Shown in pieces: positions 12,781 to 24,231 of a stretch of DNA of 64,000 nucleotides. The position numbers were made by a program, and so were the translations under genes. Source of the stretch: Cercis canadensis (lineage: Eukaryota > Streptophyta > Magnoliopsida > Fabales > Fabaceae); contig QAOA01006013.1 in assembly GCA_003255065.1 (NCBI GenBank), positions 2,136,991-2,200,990 of the forward strand, written 5' to 3'. The notes under the pieces are model-generated. The model was not told the origin of the DNA and made no database searches. It saw only the letters and a program-made list of their open reading frames with translations. Every line of letters starts with the position of its first letter. The stretch's first letter is position 1.

Positions 12781-13339
12781 GTCACATAAGAAAATTTCAA
12801 CAATCAAATAAAATTAAATAGGAAATTTTTGTTATCTACTAATTAAGTTTAATTAAAATAAAATATCATGAAATTATACTATATCTACAATTTGATACTG
12901 ATGATGTTTGATTGAAAAGAATTATGCAAAATTGATTTAGTGCTTTTTCTATTTGACACTAATTGTTTGAAATTGAATTTGTGCATTTTTTAATTATACA
13001 CTAATTAAATTCAGTTGAAATAGAATAACATGAAATGATACATTTTGTCACTCAATTTGACATTAATCAAGTTCAATTGAGGAAACGACCAAAATATGGG
13101 AGCAGTGCATTGGTGCACTAAGTGAACTAAAGAATGATCTATATATATAAATGAAGAGAGAGAGAAAGCACCGGCTCATGAGCCAAATAAGTCGAATATG
13201 TAGTGGCTCAAGCTCGACTCATTTGATGTACAAGCTAGCTTTTTAAGCAACTTAATGATTCGAGTATCAAGTGGCTCATTGCCAACCCTAGCCCCAACTT
13301 CTAATTTGAGAAATAGTTGTATCGTAAGATCACAATTTC

Positions 13340-14553
13340 ACACTTAAATTTAGCTAGTCCCCATGGGGACACACCAATAATTCAACACTAGGTATTTTAT
13401 CACATAGATGTCGTGTTCAAATTCTATTATGACTGGATGGGGTAGGATGATGGAATGGGAGGGAATATGCTACTCATTGTAATATAACCTCTAATGTACC
13501 AAAAAAATTAGCAATTCAAACAAAAAAACGTTTATTATTCTTAGATGCTTAATGTTAGAGGAAAAAACAAGTCAGTTCCAAACATGGAAGGCTTCTAGTT
13601 TGGTGCCTTCCGCGCATGTGATGCATTGGCAGGGTATTTGATGCAAACATGCATAGTAATCCAAGAGCAGCAGATCCCCCGTGGCCTGTACTATCCATTA
13701 TTTATTTGCAAAGTAAGCATATACTCATCGTATATCTATCTTCAAATATTCTTCATTGAGTTCAGTTCTCACTAAGAGAGTAAGCATCAATCTAATTCAC
13801 AGTCAAAGATTTGCAGATAAACATTACAAAGCTCTACAATACTCACTGTGTTTGGCTTCGTATTACCTTCCTTTTGTAGTTTTGTTCCATCTAGTACAAT
13901 GGTACTAGCATGGATCCAACTTTGGTTGTCCGGTAATGCAATTATATAAAAATGAGAAAGCCAGTTTTTCTCTAACACTTGAATCTCGATAAAAATATCA
14001 CCAAATAACAGTATACCAGGGTTTTCTTTTCCAGCCCTGTATAACACAGGGTTTAATCATGTAAAATTGGAAATAAATCTGGAGAGAGTTTACCCAAGAA
14101 TAATAGCAACCAGAAACATGTACAATACTATATAAGAACACTGAAGTATATAAAATAAGATGCAGCAACCAGATACCATAAATTGCATTAAGCAACAATA
14201 AGAAATGCTTCACTTACCAGCTAAGGTACATCAAGAATCACAGTCAACTACAGGTATCATATTTAGAAACATAAATTTATTCAAAAGCAAGTGAAATTAA
14301 AGAGTTGAGAGGTTCGTATTAATCTTGGTTCATATGCCACCTGCTCAGCTAAAAGATCTTACAAAAGGAGGGAAATAGTATACATCAAAAACAGTATGAG
14401 CAACATTATCCATTGAGAAAAATGGGACAAAAAAAAAAATAATGTGCAGTGTCTGATGAACTTGGTGTAGTTTTCAAGTTGTTGTCCAACACAAGTACAA
14501 TTACCCAACCCAAAAATCCATAAGGAAAAGGGGGAAAAGAGGAAAAGACAACA
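13340..14553. other. Repeat-bearing spacer with weak exon-like minus-strand frames
   Basis: Around 13390-13510 a further SINE-like piece is possible (GTGTTCAAATTCTA, then an A-run). On the minus strand 14037-13859 keeps an open frame (GKENPGILLFGDIFIEIQV and onward) after a good acceptor (GTGTTATACAG), but I do not recognise the product. Confidence 0.3.
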
Positions 14554-14681
14554 GTGTTTCTGCAACCAGTTGTAGTACTGTGAATTCTTAAATAGATTTG
14601 TTAGGGCCCGAATGCTTGTCAACAGATTTGCACAAATTGTAGGATTTATTGCGACCTTCCAAATAACTTCCATTAGTATAT
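14554..14681 (-). pseudogene. PUL-domain exon fragment of a DOA1/PLAA-like protein
   Basis: After an acceptor (GTTGTATCCAG) the minus strand reads ILMEVIWKVAINP, NLLTSIRALTNLFKN and YYNWLQKH. This is the armadillo-like PUL domain of phospholipase A2-activating/DOA1 proteins, which bind Cdc48/p97 in ubiquitin recycling. The match stops after QKH, where the family continues with a conserved stretch; here the frame runs into low-complexity sequence. No WD40 or PFU exons are present nearby, so this is an isolated gene fragment rather than a working gene. Confidence 0.7.
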
Positions 14682-15459
14682 CTGGATACAACAGAGAAGG
14701 AAAAAGTCAATGTATGATGCACCTAAACAGAAAGATATAAGGGAAAAAATTATAAGAGACATTAATAAAAGCTCCTCACTTGAACTTAGAAATAATAATT
14801 AAAAAAAAAAAAAGGGAATCTGCCCTAGAAAAGATTAAAAATCGCAAAAGATCCTTTCTACATTATTAACTACACTTTCAGTGACCTCTACTTCACCAAT
14901 AGTGGTTACTGCATCTAGTAAGCAATTTAAAGGATCCCATTTTAGCTTTGTATATATTCATGAACTCTCACTCCATCACATGGACTACATCAATTCCAGC
15001 AGAAATTAATTTCAACTCAAAGAAATCAGATTCCCTAATCTCATGATAAAAAGTCAAGAACTCCTTGCTTTCCATGTGCCTAATATCACTATAAAGCACT
15101 CCAACCTTACTACAGTTCAAAAGTTCCCACAAATTTGCAGATAAACATGACACAGACATCTATGGCTGCAGGGAAACACTACTTGCTAATGCTTAAGATC
15201 CTGTTTTGTAAAGGTCAAGATAGAGAAGGACAGGGAAAACTGATATGGGCCAGCTTATTTATGAAAATTCTTATGCAAAGAATGTTATTCCTTCATCCCC
15301 ATCACTTCATGTTTTCATCTCTATAAGTGTAACCTAAGTTATTAAAACTACTATCTCAAAAACCATTGATATCTGATAATAAAGGATAAGAAAATCAATA
15401 TTTTCTTCTGCAAACTAAACTAAGAAGCAAATGAAAATTTCATTTAACAAAGAGCATAC
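14682..15459. other. Spacer between gene fragments
   Basis: A 63-codon minus-strand frame (15159-14968) with no recognised domain is the only notable open stretch. Otherwise AT-rich DNA with an A-run near 14800. Confidence 0.3.
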
Positions 15460-15530
15460 CAATCAACATGGGTGAAGATATTCTCAGACAACATGATCAT
15501 CACTGGAATCTCTCTAAAAGTAGATGATTC
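15460..15530 (-). pseudogene. Type-A response regulator receiver fragment
   Basis: After an acceptor (TTTTCTGTAG) the minus strand reads ESSTFREIPVMIMLSEN followed by IFTHVD. Plant type-A ARR receivers have ESSxxREIPVVIMSSENIxxRID at this place, and their intron also falls directly before ESS in phase 0. The homologous sequence stops at the residues after the Asp, where the family has the conserved RCLEEGA block, and a stop codon follows a few codons later. A fragment of a cytokinin-signalling response regulator, not a functional gene. Confidence 0.65.
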
Positions 15531-16253
15531 CTACAGAAAATAACAGATGAGTATATCAGTTAGTAAATCAATTTCCTTCTCTCTACATTTTAAATTTGTC
15601 TGGAGAAAATATTTCCACAAATTATGGGCAAAACTGATGAGGAAACTTGTCAAGTCAAGCAATTAATCCAAACACGATACGATCTAAGACAAACTTAAGT
15701 GAAGTAAAACTTGATAAAAATATCAAATCTTTTTTTTTTTTTTGCCATAAAAAAAAAATTATATATATATACACATTAAATCTTCAAAAAGGTAAAACTT
15801 ATCCATTACCAATGCCAAAACAAAGTAGAACATAAGTTAGATTTGGAAGAAACCGCTACATTCAAGTTGAAAAAGCAACCTAATCCAGACTTAAGCTACT
15901 AATTTGTAATTAGATTTTGGTATTGTGATTCATGTCAGTCAAATCATTTGCTTAACTACATATTTTAGTCCAACTGCAAAAATTTAAAGCCTAGAAATAA
16001 ACAGTCATACTCGATGTGTTCATCCAACTCATAATATCTTTAACAGATACATATTGACTTATTAGATATATATTAACAGATACAGTCAAAAAAACCATAA
16101 AAGTATTTCTCAACTTAAAAGAACTGCTGATTTAAATTCAATAGAAGATTGTAGCCAAATTAAATTGAAAGAAGAATGACTTGTTTATAGATTATGTGAT
16201 TAATGATAATAAAGATTTAAATAAATGGATGATATGAGAAGTGCTGGACTTAC

Positions 16254-16306
16254 TGCTGCAGCAGCAAAGCGTTCAGCAGATACTGATTGTGTGGCAAAAG
16301 CCTCAT
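16254..16306 (-). pseudogene. Unidentified exon-like fragment
   Basis: It has a clear acceptor (CTACTGCTTCAG), a 53-base open stretch and a consensus donor (GTAAGTCC). The frame joining to the response-regulator piece reads EAFATQSVSAERFAAAA. I do not recognise the parent protein. Confidence 0.45.
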
Positions 16307-16563
16307 CTGAAGCAGTAGAAACAATAAATTGTTATTGAGGAGTCTAACACTATCATGTTATGGAAGCTTCAGTAAGCAAAGGATCAGACACAAGCACACT
16401 TTTTTTCAAAATATTTTTCTTTAGTTACATAAATAATAAGAATCCAGTAGCAATCATGACCTGAACCATGCACAGTAGTTGACACCAATAATGAGTTGGT
16501 GTTATGCTGGACAAAGATCCCACGATGAGTTCAAGATCAGTTGTGAAGTTAAATAATCATAAC

Positions 16564-16635
16564 TTTCAGTTGGCTAACAAGAGAAGTTGAAGAATCACTT
16601 ATTTGATCCAGAACTGCTCTATCATCTTTACCAGC
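16564..16635 (-). pseudogene. Unidentified 72-base exon-like fragment
   Basis: It has an acceptor (TTTGGACAG), 24 open codons (AGKDDRAVLDQISDSSTS then LVSQLK) and a weak donor (GTTATG). The codon pattern looks protein-coding, but the family is unknown to me. It lies in line, on the same strand, with the other fragments at 14.5-16.3 kb. Confidence 0.4.
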
Positions 16636-16639
16636 CTGT

Positions 16640-17873
16640 CCAAAAGGTAGCATGATAACATATATTAATTATCCAAAATAAAGGCCATATTTAAGTAATT
16701 GATGTAAAATTGACTAAAGGAAAAATAAAAATAAAATAAACATAGATATCTAATATACTCAATCATGTAAAGTAGATGCTTTGGCTGTCATATTAAGTAT
16801 AATAGGTGGCATAAGAAAGCTTCCGTTTTTGTCTTTGTAGATAAAAAAGAAACTTTCCAATTTCTTTCTTTTCTTTTTGGAATAAAAAACAAAGCTTCCA
16901 ATTTATCATGGGCTACCTACTCATAGGCTTATCCTCATACCTACCTTATAAGAAAGGAAACAATTTAACTGTCATATATGACATAAAGCACAAAGGAGAC
17001 AGGTTGTTGCCATCATAAGGATATAGAGGCGAAAAGACGAATCTGTAAAAGGAAAATAAGCCGAACTTGAGCTCTCCACTGTACTATATTTGATGGAATA
17101 GGTGAAAATATTGTTCATAGCATGCTAATGCTGAAAGGACAGAAACATTTAAGAAGAATTAGAAATTAGAAAAACTAAGTGCAAGGAGAAATCTGAGTAC
17201 CTAGCTGCAATCTAAGGAGAATATGTAAGCTGAAAAGACCAGGTATCCTCTTGATTGGTAGAAGCAAAGATGTACTTGTCAATCAATCTAGAAAAATACT
17301 ATTGTGAGATTTTCAATACTCAAAATTTGAAACTAATCAAACATCCCTAATGTTCTTATCAACCTTTCAAGGTTGAAATACTTCAAGCACAGCACAGTAT
17401 ACTTCAAGATGGCCAGAAGAAAGAAAGAAGCAGCAGAAACGGGATATCAAATGTTACTGTCTGTTGACAATTTGTTTGGAGAATAGTTGGTCAATTCTTC
17501 TTCCACTAAAGGTGAGGAAAACGTTAAGCAAGAGACAAAGGCTTGTCTCCAAAGATGATAGAGTCGGAAATTTGAAATGTGCAGAAGTGAGAGATGGTAG
17601 AGGAGAAGTGAAGAAAAGATGCTGAAAAGACAGAAGATTGATGTGTCCGCTGACAATAAAATTCAAAAGAGAAAGAGAGAAAACTAATTCAGCATGTGAA
17701 AAACACAGGGGAAGGGGGGATTGAGGCAAAATAAACTCCCAGCATGTGCCAGTCACAAGTACTGCTGGTGGCAACAGAATTAATAGTACGTTATAGATAG
17801 AACTGCTTTCACAAAAATGGATCATTAATCAATAAGATACATCTCTTATCAGTACAAAATGTGCTATTTCTTT
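16640..17873. other. Intergenic DNA, no gene seen
   Basis: Overlapping minus-strand open frames between 17447 and 17825 are leucine/serine-rich translations of a C/T-rich strand and show no family signature. I see no supported function. Confidence 0.35.
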
Positions 17874-17989
17874 AGTTTTTATATCTAGGTGGAAACAAAG
17901 ATAGTTTTTATATCTAGGAGGAAACAAAGATAGTTTTTATATCTGGGAGGAAACAAAGATAGTTTTTATATCTAAAAGGAAACAAAGAT
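17874..17989 (+). repeat. Minisatellite, four 29-bp units
   Basis: Four consecutive units start at 17874, 17903, 17932 and 17961, each of the form AGTTTTTATATCTAGG then a purine-rich GGAAACAAAGAT. The last unit differs most. It lies in the downstream duplicate of the PPR 3' flank; the corresponding place near 18630-18660 has only a single diverged unit (AGTATCTATCTTGGAGGAAG). Confidence 0.85.
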
Positions 17990-18108
17990 ATCAACTACCA
18001 ATGATATCCAAAGGAAACGACAAACATATAACTACCAATGCTGAACAATTTGATTGATCATTATCAAACTAATTCTGTGTTTATGAAATTTGTGTTAGAA
18101 AGCTACCT

Positions 18109-18250
18109 CTACAAATGACAATGAACAAAACCCTTGGTATACATCTTAGCCACTAACTCTTCATGACTCTTTAACTGCTCTACCTTTCTCAACTGATCCA
18201 GAACCATTTCATAAAATGAGAGATTTGGTTTTAGGAATTTTTCTACAGAT
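18109..18250 (-). pseudogene. Duplicated 3' end of the adjacent PPR gene
   Basis: The minus strand reads VEKFLKPNLSFYEMVLDQLR, then KVEQLKSHEELVAKM and a stop, matching the last 40-odd residues of the intact PPR protein ([20 protein letters not shown] and [15 protein letters not shown]). The 3' flanks also match (17818 onward against 18590 onward), so a segment with the gene's tail and downstream DNA was duplicated in tandem. The copy stops upstream of this block. Confidence 0.85.
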
Positions 18251-18774
18251 ATTGAAAACTTACAGTCTTTACCATACAGACATACTAAAAAAAGGCAACT
18301 GCCATAGCTAGTAACTTGAAAACAAAGTTTGAAGTAACCATGCCTCAGAGTTTACCATTGGAGAGAAAACCCATCCATTTCTTTTAAAAAGGAATCTTTT
18401 AGGAACAGAAACACTTAATCAAAGCTAAACCATTTTAGCATTGATCTTAATTCACTTATCTTCTCTTTATAGAGAGTGACATTCTTGAAGTTTTCATAAG
18501 AAAATCTCTCAAATAGAAGATATACAAATTTGTGGCAACATGTATTGTTGACAATAGAATCGCTTTTGGATTAAATATAAATAAATAAAATGGGTCATTA
18601 ATCAATAAGATACATATCTTTTCCGTTTCTAGTATCTATCTTGGAGGAAGAAAATAAATCAACCACAAATGATATCTAAAGGAAAAGACAGACATATAAT
18701 CACCAAAGCTAAACCATCTCACTGATCACTATTGAATCAATTGAATTTATTAAATTAGCCTCTGAAACCTACCT
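18251..18774. other. Spacer between PPR tail duplicate and PPR gene
   Basis: The right part (about 18590-18774) is the genuine 3' flank of the PPR gene and is the source or sister of the duplicate at 17818-18108. The rest shows nothing supported. Confidence 0.5.
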
Positions 18775-20376
18775 CTACAAAGGACGAGAGACAAAACCCC
18801 TGGCAACCATCTTTTCCACCAACTCCTCATGCTTCTTTAACTGTCCTGCCTTCCTCAGCTGATCCAGAACCGTCTCATAAACTGCTAGATTTGGTTTCAG
18901 GCATTTTTCCTCAACCATCTCCCTTAGAAACTTGTAGGCGTTATTCCAATGCCCCATTCCACAATACATTTTGATCAAGATTCGATAAGTATTCACATTA
19001 GGTTCAACTTCATTCTCATCCATCTCCTTCTTCATTTTCAGAACCATATCAGTAGACTTTGAGTCAGCAAACATTCTCATCAATATATTATAAGTCAATG
19101 TATTACCTTGGCACTTCAGTTCCTTCATTTTAGTATACATTCGGTGAGCACCATTTATATCATGTAACTCTGCTATGCACCCAAATATTAAATTGAAAGT
19201 AGACGCATTTGGGGCACACCCTTTCTTAACCATTGAATTGAAAACTTTCATAGCTTCTTCAAGATTCTGATCCTTACAATGACTTTCTATTAGGAAATTA
19301 TAGGTAATAGTATCAGCAGGACATCCAAGTCTCTTCATCTGATTGTATACCTGCAAGACCTTCTCAGTCCTCCCGGCTTTCACATGAACCCGCATCAGAT
19401 TATTAAAAGTGATTGAATTAGGATCACAACCCATCTCTATCATCTCAGCAAAAACATCATGGGCACGAGTAATTTGTCCACACCTACACAGCGAGTCAAT
19501 CACAATGCTGTAAGTATAAACATTAGGCTTGATTCCAGCCATCTTCATTTCCCCAAACACCCTCTCAGCCTCTGAAATATTACCAGCTCTACACCACCCA
19601 TGAACCAAGCTAGTGTACACTATGACATCAGGCTCAAATCTATGCTTCAAATGGTCAAAAAAAGATTGAGCTTCCATTGCCCTTCTCTTCCTACATAGAC
19701 TACAAATCACAATTGAAAATACAATCTTATCAGGCTTGCAGCCATAGTCTTCCATACGATTAAAGGTGTGTACTGCCTCCGCAGCCAATCCAGCTCTCAC
19801 ATACCGCCGGACAAGAATGGAGAATGTCTCGATGGTTGTCTCAACATCTCGGGCTTTCATTGAATCGATCAAATGCCACGCTAAATCGAATTGCCTCAAC
19901 TTTCCGGCGAGGTCAACCATCTCATTATAGGGCTCCGGCGATGGGGGAAATCCCTCGCGCGTGGTGGCCCAGTTGAAAAAAGCCAATGCTTGGAGGAAGG
20001 GGATGCCGTGGCGGACCCCACCGCATTTCTCGATGACCCTGCGTACGACGGAAGGGGAAACTGCAAGGGTAGGGGAGATTGTGGAAAAATCATGGGAGAG
20101 ATCAGATATGGTAAAATTAGGGGTGGGAGGAGTAGCATTAGGGTTAGGATTTTTGCGGTGGTGGTCTTTGATTAAAGCGTGAAATTTGTCGGCTATATTG
20201 GTTTCTTCAGGAGATAAAAAAGTGTTAGTGTTTGGAGCAGTTTCTGAATTCTCATCGGTGTGTTCTTGAAGATGAGCTTCTGAAACTAAAGCTGGAGAAG
20301 AAGAATAGGGTTTGCAAGTGCGGCGTAAGAGGGGGAAGAGAGTATGGTGAAACTGTGAGCGTACCCTTAAGGCCAT
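18775..20376 (-). CDS. P-class pentatricopeptide repeat protein, 533 aa, intronless
   Basis: RNA-binding protein of mitochondria or plastids. Eleven PPR motifs run back to back from about residue 147 to 531, nearly all exactly 35 residues (the third is 34, the tenth 36), with no E, DYW or SMR domain, so it is P class. The N-terminus ([19 protein letters not shown]) is rich in Arg and hydrophobic residues and lacks acids, as expected of a mitochondrial presequence. The region before the repeats ([20 protein letters not shown] then [10 protein letters not shown]) is typical of the family; by memory it is close to Arabidopsis At1g20300, but this is unchecked. P-class proteins stabilise, process or help translate organelle transcripts. 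A decayed duplicate of the gene's end lies directly downstream. Confidence 0.93.
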   Translation of the reverse strand: MALRVRSQFHHTLFPLLRRTCKPYSSSPALVSEAHLQEHTDENSETAPNTNTFLSPEETNIADKFHALIKDHHRKNPNPNATPPTPNFTISDLSHDFSTISPTLAVSPSVVRRVIEKCGGVRHGIPFLQALAFFNWATTREGFPPSPEPYNEMVDLAGKLRQFDLAWHLIDSMKARDVETTIETFSILVRRYVRAGLAAEAVHTFNRMEDYGCKPDKIVFSIVICSLCRKRRAMEAQSFFDHLKHRFEPDVIVYTSLVHGWCRAGNISEAERVFGEMKMAGIKPNVYTYSIVIDSLCRCGQITRAHDVFAEMIEMGCDPNSITFNNLMRVHVKAGRTEKVLQVYNQMKRLGCPADTITYNFLIESHCKDQNLEEAMKVFNSMVKKGCAPNASTFNLIFGCIAELHDINGAHRMYTKMKELKCQGNTLTYNILMRMFADSKSTDMVLKMKKEMDENEVEPNVNTYRILIKMYCGMGHWNNAYKFLREMVEEKCLKPNLAVYETVLDQLRKAGQLKKHEELVEKMVARGFVSRPL

Positions 20377-21492
20377 GGATGGTAGAGAAGCTCAGAGTAT
20401 GCAACAGCAAAAGCACAGTGCCGGCAATAACCACAAAGAGCGTCTTCAGTTTGTTGCGTGTGGCGATAATGCGAAATTGCGAAGTTCTTCAGCGAGGGAA
20501 ATTTTGTCCAACAATGCTAGCTATAAAGAAGCGAGAAGCATTTTGTTAAAATAATAATAATAATAATTATTATTATTATTATCATTTTCAAGTTCTAAAG
20601 CCAAAAGCTTTTTAAGTACATGCTTCTCAAAATATATAAAATTATTAAAATATTTTCTGACACTATATAATTATGATTATTTATATTTATATTTAAATAT
20701 ATTAATACGATATATTAAATAAAATAAATATATATTTTATAAATGATAATCACGTATGAATATAACAACTATATAACATTGAATAATATTTTAGTCATTC
20801 TATTTGAGTGAACAAATATTTTTTTGGAAAACATTTAGCTTTAAATTTTTTTGATATTTTCTCTTAAGTACTAAAACTTGAAAATAATTATCTCAATAAG
20901 TAATAAAATGTTTTAAAATGAACTCTTTTGATAGATTTAATTTTGATCCATTAATAGTAATTATGTGTGTCAATATAATAAAAAGACTTTTTTTTTAATA
21001 CTTTGGCTACAATTATGAGTTTGAAACATAATGTCAAAAATTTTAATCTAAAATATTTTCCTCTTCGTCTCTTATGGGATAGGATGTTTCTTTATGAATG
21101 TCAGCTTATGATTTTTTTTAAGGATGTTTCCTTGTGAGATATGCAAAGGGATTGGATTGTTCTTTTGAGCTTATCTATTTTCTTGCTTCAGTTATGTTCT
21201 AGCTAGGAGGATTTCTGATCATCCTCTCTTGCTCCTTTTTTGGCATAATGCATTCTTCTTTTATCAAAAGCAAAAACTCTTGCTAGTTTATGAGTCTAGC
21301 TTCTTGACCCTTGATGAATTTGTTTAAACTTTGAGAATCTTGTTGTAAGCTAGAGTTTTTTGCCATCAATTTTTTTAATTTTAGTGAATGAAAATTTAGA
21401 GAAAAGAAAGACTATCACATTTCAAAGTCAAGGCATACTATAACTTTAAAGACCAAAATTAAAAGAGAATTTATTTAGCATGTAAACTTATA
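20377..21492. other. Upstream region of the PPR gene and AT-rich spacer
   Basis: The first 170 bases are the probable leader and promoter of the PPR gene. An (AAT/ATT) run at about 20549-20580 is a short palindromic microsatellite. The part from 21120 to 21300 (GATATGCAAAGGGATTGGAT then CTTCTTTTATC) resembles 40440-40580 in the myosin intron and is probably a non-LTR retrotransposon 3' remnant. Confidence 0.4.
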
Positions 21493-22033
21493 GGTTTAAT
21501 TACAATTTTAGTTATCTTGTTTTAACAACTTGAATTTTTTGGTCTTTTTATTTTAACAATGAACAATTTAATGTCTCTATATTCATAAAGTGTGCAATTT
21601 TGGTCCTTTCATAATTTCTCAGGTCTAGTTTAAGATGTAAAATTCTTCAATTCACAATCTCACCATTCAGATTAAACAGTTACGTTTTGTGAATCTACCG
21701 ACAAAATTTCAGCTCGATCAAACGATAGGACTGAGCCCAAAATGTCAAAATTAGAAATTTTTATCTAACAACAGATCTAGATTCATTTATCATTAAATCG
21801 AGCTAAAATTTTGTAGGGAGGTTCACAAGACATAGTTTTTCAATCTAAATGGTGGGATTATGAATCAGAGAACTTTATACATTGAAATAAACTTAAGAAA
21901 TTTTGGCTTAAAGATAAAATGATTAAAATTGCACATTTTATAAATATAGAGGGACTAAATTATTTATTTTTAAAATAGAGAAACCAAAAAGTTCAAGTTG
22001 TTAAAATAAAATGACCAAAATTATAATTAAACC
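21493..22033. mobile_element. Foldback MITE, Mutator type, copy 1
   Basis: The 541-bp element starts GGTTTAATTACAATTTTAGT and ends with its inverse (AAAATTATAATTAAACC). The two halves are inverted copies of each other over most of their length, so the element folds into one long hairpin. It is flanked by an exact 9-bp direct repeat, AAACTTATA, at 21484-21492 and 22034-22042. A 9-bp duplication is the mark of MULE transposases. Confidence 0.92.
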
Positions 22034-23683
22034 AAACTTATACTATACTGTCCATCAAATTAAATTGCATTTCATGATTTTTGAACTTGGAGCTTCTATT
22101 TTCTTGATTGCTTTGGTATTACCTTATCATGACTAAGAATTCTCTTGGAAAAGACATATTTTTCCCCTTGCAACCTAAGCATTGTCATTTTGATCAATCC
22201 CCATCCATATTTTGCAGATGTCCTTCTTGAAGCATTTTCTTGGTGATGGAACTCATTTTCTTTAGCATTATTTTCAGCCATCAAAATAGTTTCAACATTT
22301 TTTTCTCCAAAACTATTGAGCATTGCTTTGCATGGCTGGACTGGAGCCTTGGATTTCGTCTCCCCTTTTATTTTATGGAGATTTTGCTTGTGTGAAGCAT
22401 ATGAAGAAAAACATGGTTGAGTCAAGTGCTGATGCAGATTATGGTTCCATGGTTAACCATGGGAATTTACCTGTTTTCTTGTTGTGGTTGCTAAAGAAAC
22501 CAATTTTCATCCAACCTTGTTTCAGATTATTCATTGGGCTAACAATTCCACTAATTTTCCTGGTGGTGAGAGTTTCTCGAATGGAGTTCCATCCAACCTT
22601 CTCAGGCATTTTGCAAACCAATGAAGTTTAGCTTAGCCACCATTCAACTAGATCATATTGGGTGACAACTTGGATATCTACTACGATATCTGATGTTGGG
22701 ATGTATATGACTTCAGCCTTTGTACTCCATTTTTTTTTTTTGTTTCTCACGAGGTTTCAGCATGCTCTAGCCACTAGTACTTCTAGCGGGGTGATAATTT
22801 TCTCTAAATATAAAGAGGATTTACATCATCATATAAACATGATAAATTAGGTCTTGAAACGCATGATCTTCGCAAACTTGAAGCCAAAGAGAAAGCCATT
22901 AAACAATTACTATAACAACACCAGTTGCAGATCAATGCCACCAACACAAGAAGTATAAATGGTTTCTCTCACTTTTCCCTTTCTTTCAAGCGCATGGGTT
23001 TTGTGTTTATGCATATACTTAGCTTATAACTAGAGAGATGACATATTTATATGTAACTTAACTTTTATCTGGTGCATCCATCAAACATTAGAATGGATAG
23101 ATGAGATTTATTTATAACAATTAATTTCCTAATTAAATCATCATAATGTCATGATATGTAATAGCTCATAATTTAATCACTATACTATCATGTGACTGCT
23201 CCATGATTTAAGTACTATAATATCAATTATATCATGTAATCATTCAATGATTCAAGCATAATTATTTTAAGAAATTAATTATATTAATATCACCCTAAAA
23301 TCAAGCCACTAAGAGATAGTTCTGAAGGGCACTAATTCGGATTCTTAACATTACCTCAAAATTCGTTTTATATGGAGCTCAATTTATCAACTAAGTCACA
23401 CTTGATGGTTCCCGTGTACTCTTTTCTACTTGTAATGTTAATGACATCACTCTATCTTCAAGGGATAAAAAAAAAAAAAGGGAGAAAACTAGGCACATTC
23501 TTGTAGTTTCTTTTATTTGCTGATCTGAATTAAAAACAAAAGAAAATGGTTATAACTTATAAGCAATCTTAAATGGGCAATGAAACGATGTATTTGTGCA
23601 ATCTAAAGGGTAGCTAAAGCATTTATCAAAATAAGTACAAGAAGTTCTTTCTTAGCTGAAAGCTGAAACAATGAAAAAGAAAA
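22034..23683. other. Spacer with unassigned open frames
   Basis: Minus-strand frames 22425-22096 and 22621-22439 and a plus-strand frame 22323-22631 overlap; none shows a known domain. The 23090-23290 stretch is AT-rich with short ATTTAATCA/ATCATG-type repeats. No gene is supported. Confidence 0.3.
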
Positions 23684-24231
23684 GGTTTAATTACAATTTT
23701 AGTTCTCCTATTTTAATCACTTGAAATTTTTGGCCCATTTTCTTTAAAAATGAACTATTAAGTCCCTCTATATTCATAAAATGTACAAGTTTAGTCAATT
23801 TATCTTTAAGTCAAAATTCTTAGGTTTATTTCAAGGTGTAAAGTTATCTGATTCATAATCTCACCGTTCAGATTGAAGAGCTACATCTTGTGAACCTCCT
23901 CACTAAATTTGAGCTCGATCTAACGGTGAAACTCAGCACAAAATACCAAAACCATAAATTTTCATCTAACAGAAAATTTAGACTTATTCACCGTTAGATC
24001 GAGCTGAAATTTAATGGGAAGATTCACAAGACATAACTCTTCAATCTGAACGGTGAGATTATGAATCAGAGAACTTTACACCTTGAAATAAACTTAAGAA
24101 CTTTGACTTAAAGATAAATGGACTAAATTTGTATATTTTATAAATATAAAGGGACTCAATAGTTCATTTTTAAAGAAGGGGATCAAAATGTTCAAGTAAT
24201 TAAAATAGGAGACCAAAATTGTAATTAAGCC
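23684..24231. mobile_element. Foldback MITE, Mutator type, copy 2
   Basis: The 548-bp copy runs from GGTTTAATTACAATTTTAG to TTGTAATTAAGCC and has the same hairpin structure as its two neighbours. The flanking 9-bp duplication AAAAGAAAA (23675-23683 and 24232-24240) is exact. The centre shares GCTCGATCTAACGGTGA with copy 3. Confidence 0.92.

Larger units (their letters stand above)
12145..13340. repeat. GAGCTCGA-rich repeat DNA, probable transposon remains
   Basis: Both ends (12145-12320 and about 13160-13290) are rich in variants of GAGCTCGA/CTCGACTC/GGCTCAA, giving many short inverted repeats. The middle holds SINE-like pieces. No coding region is visible. This looks like a nested or terminal-repeat-bearing element inserted upstream of the FAD synthetase gene; I could not define a target-site duplication. 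Confidence 0.4.

Noticed and set aside
17447-17825. Minus-strand hydrophobic frames as a membrane protein gene
   Set aside because: Leu/Ser-rich translation of a C/T-rich strand, without family match, splice context or promoter.
19891-20549. Plus-strand open frames over the PPR gene start
   Set aside because: Antisense shadows of a clear 533-aa coding frame and its leader.
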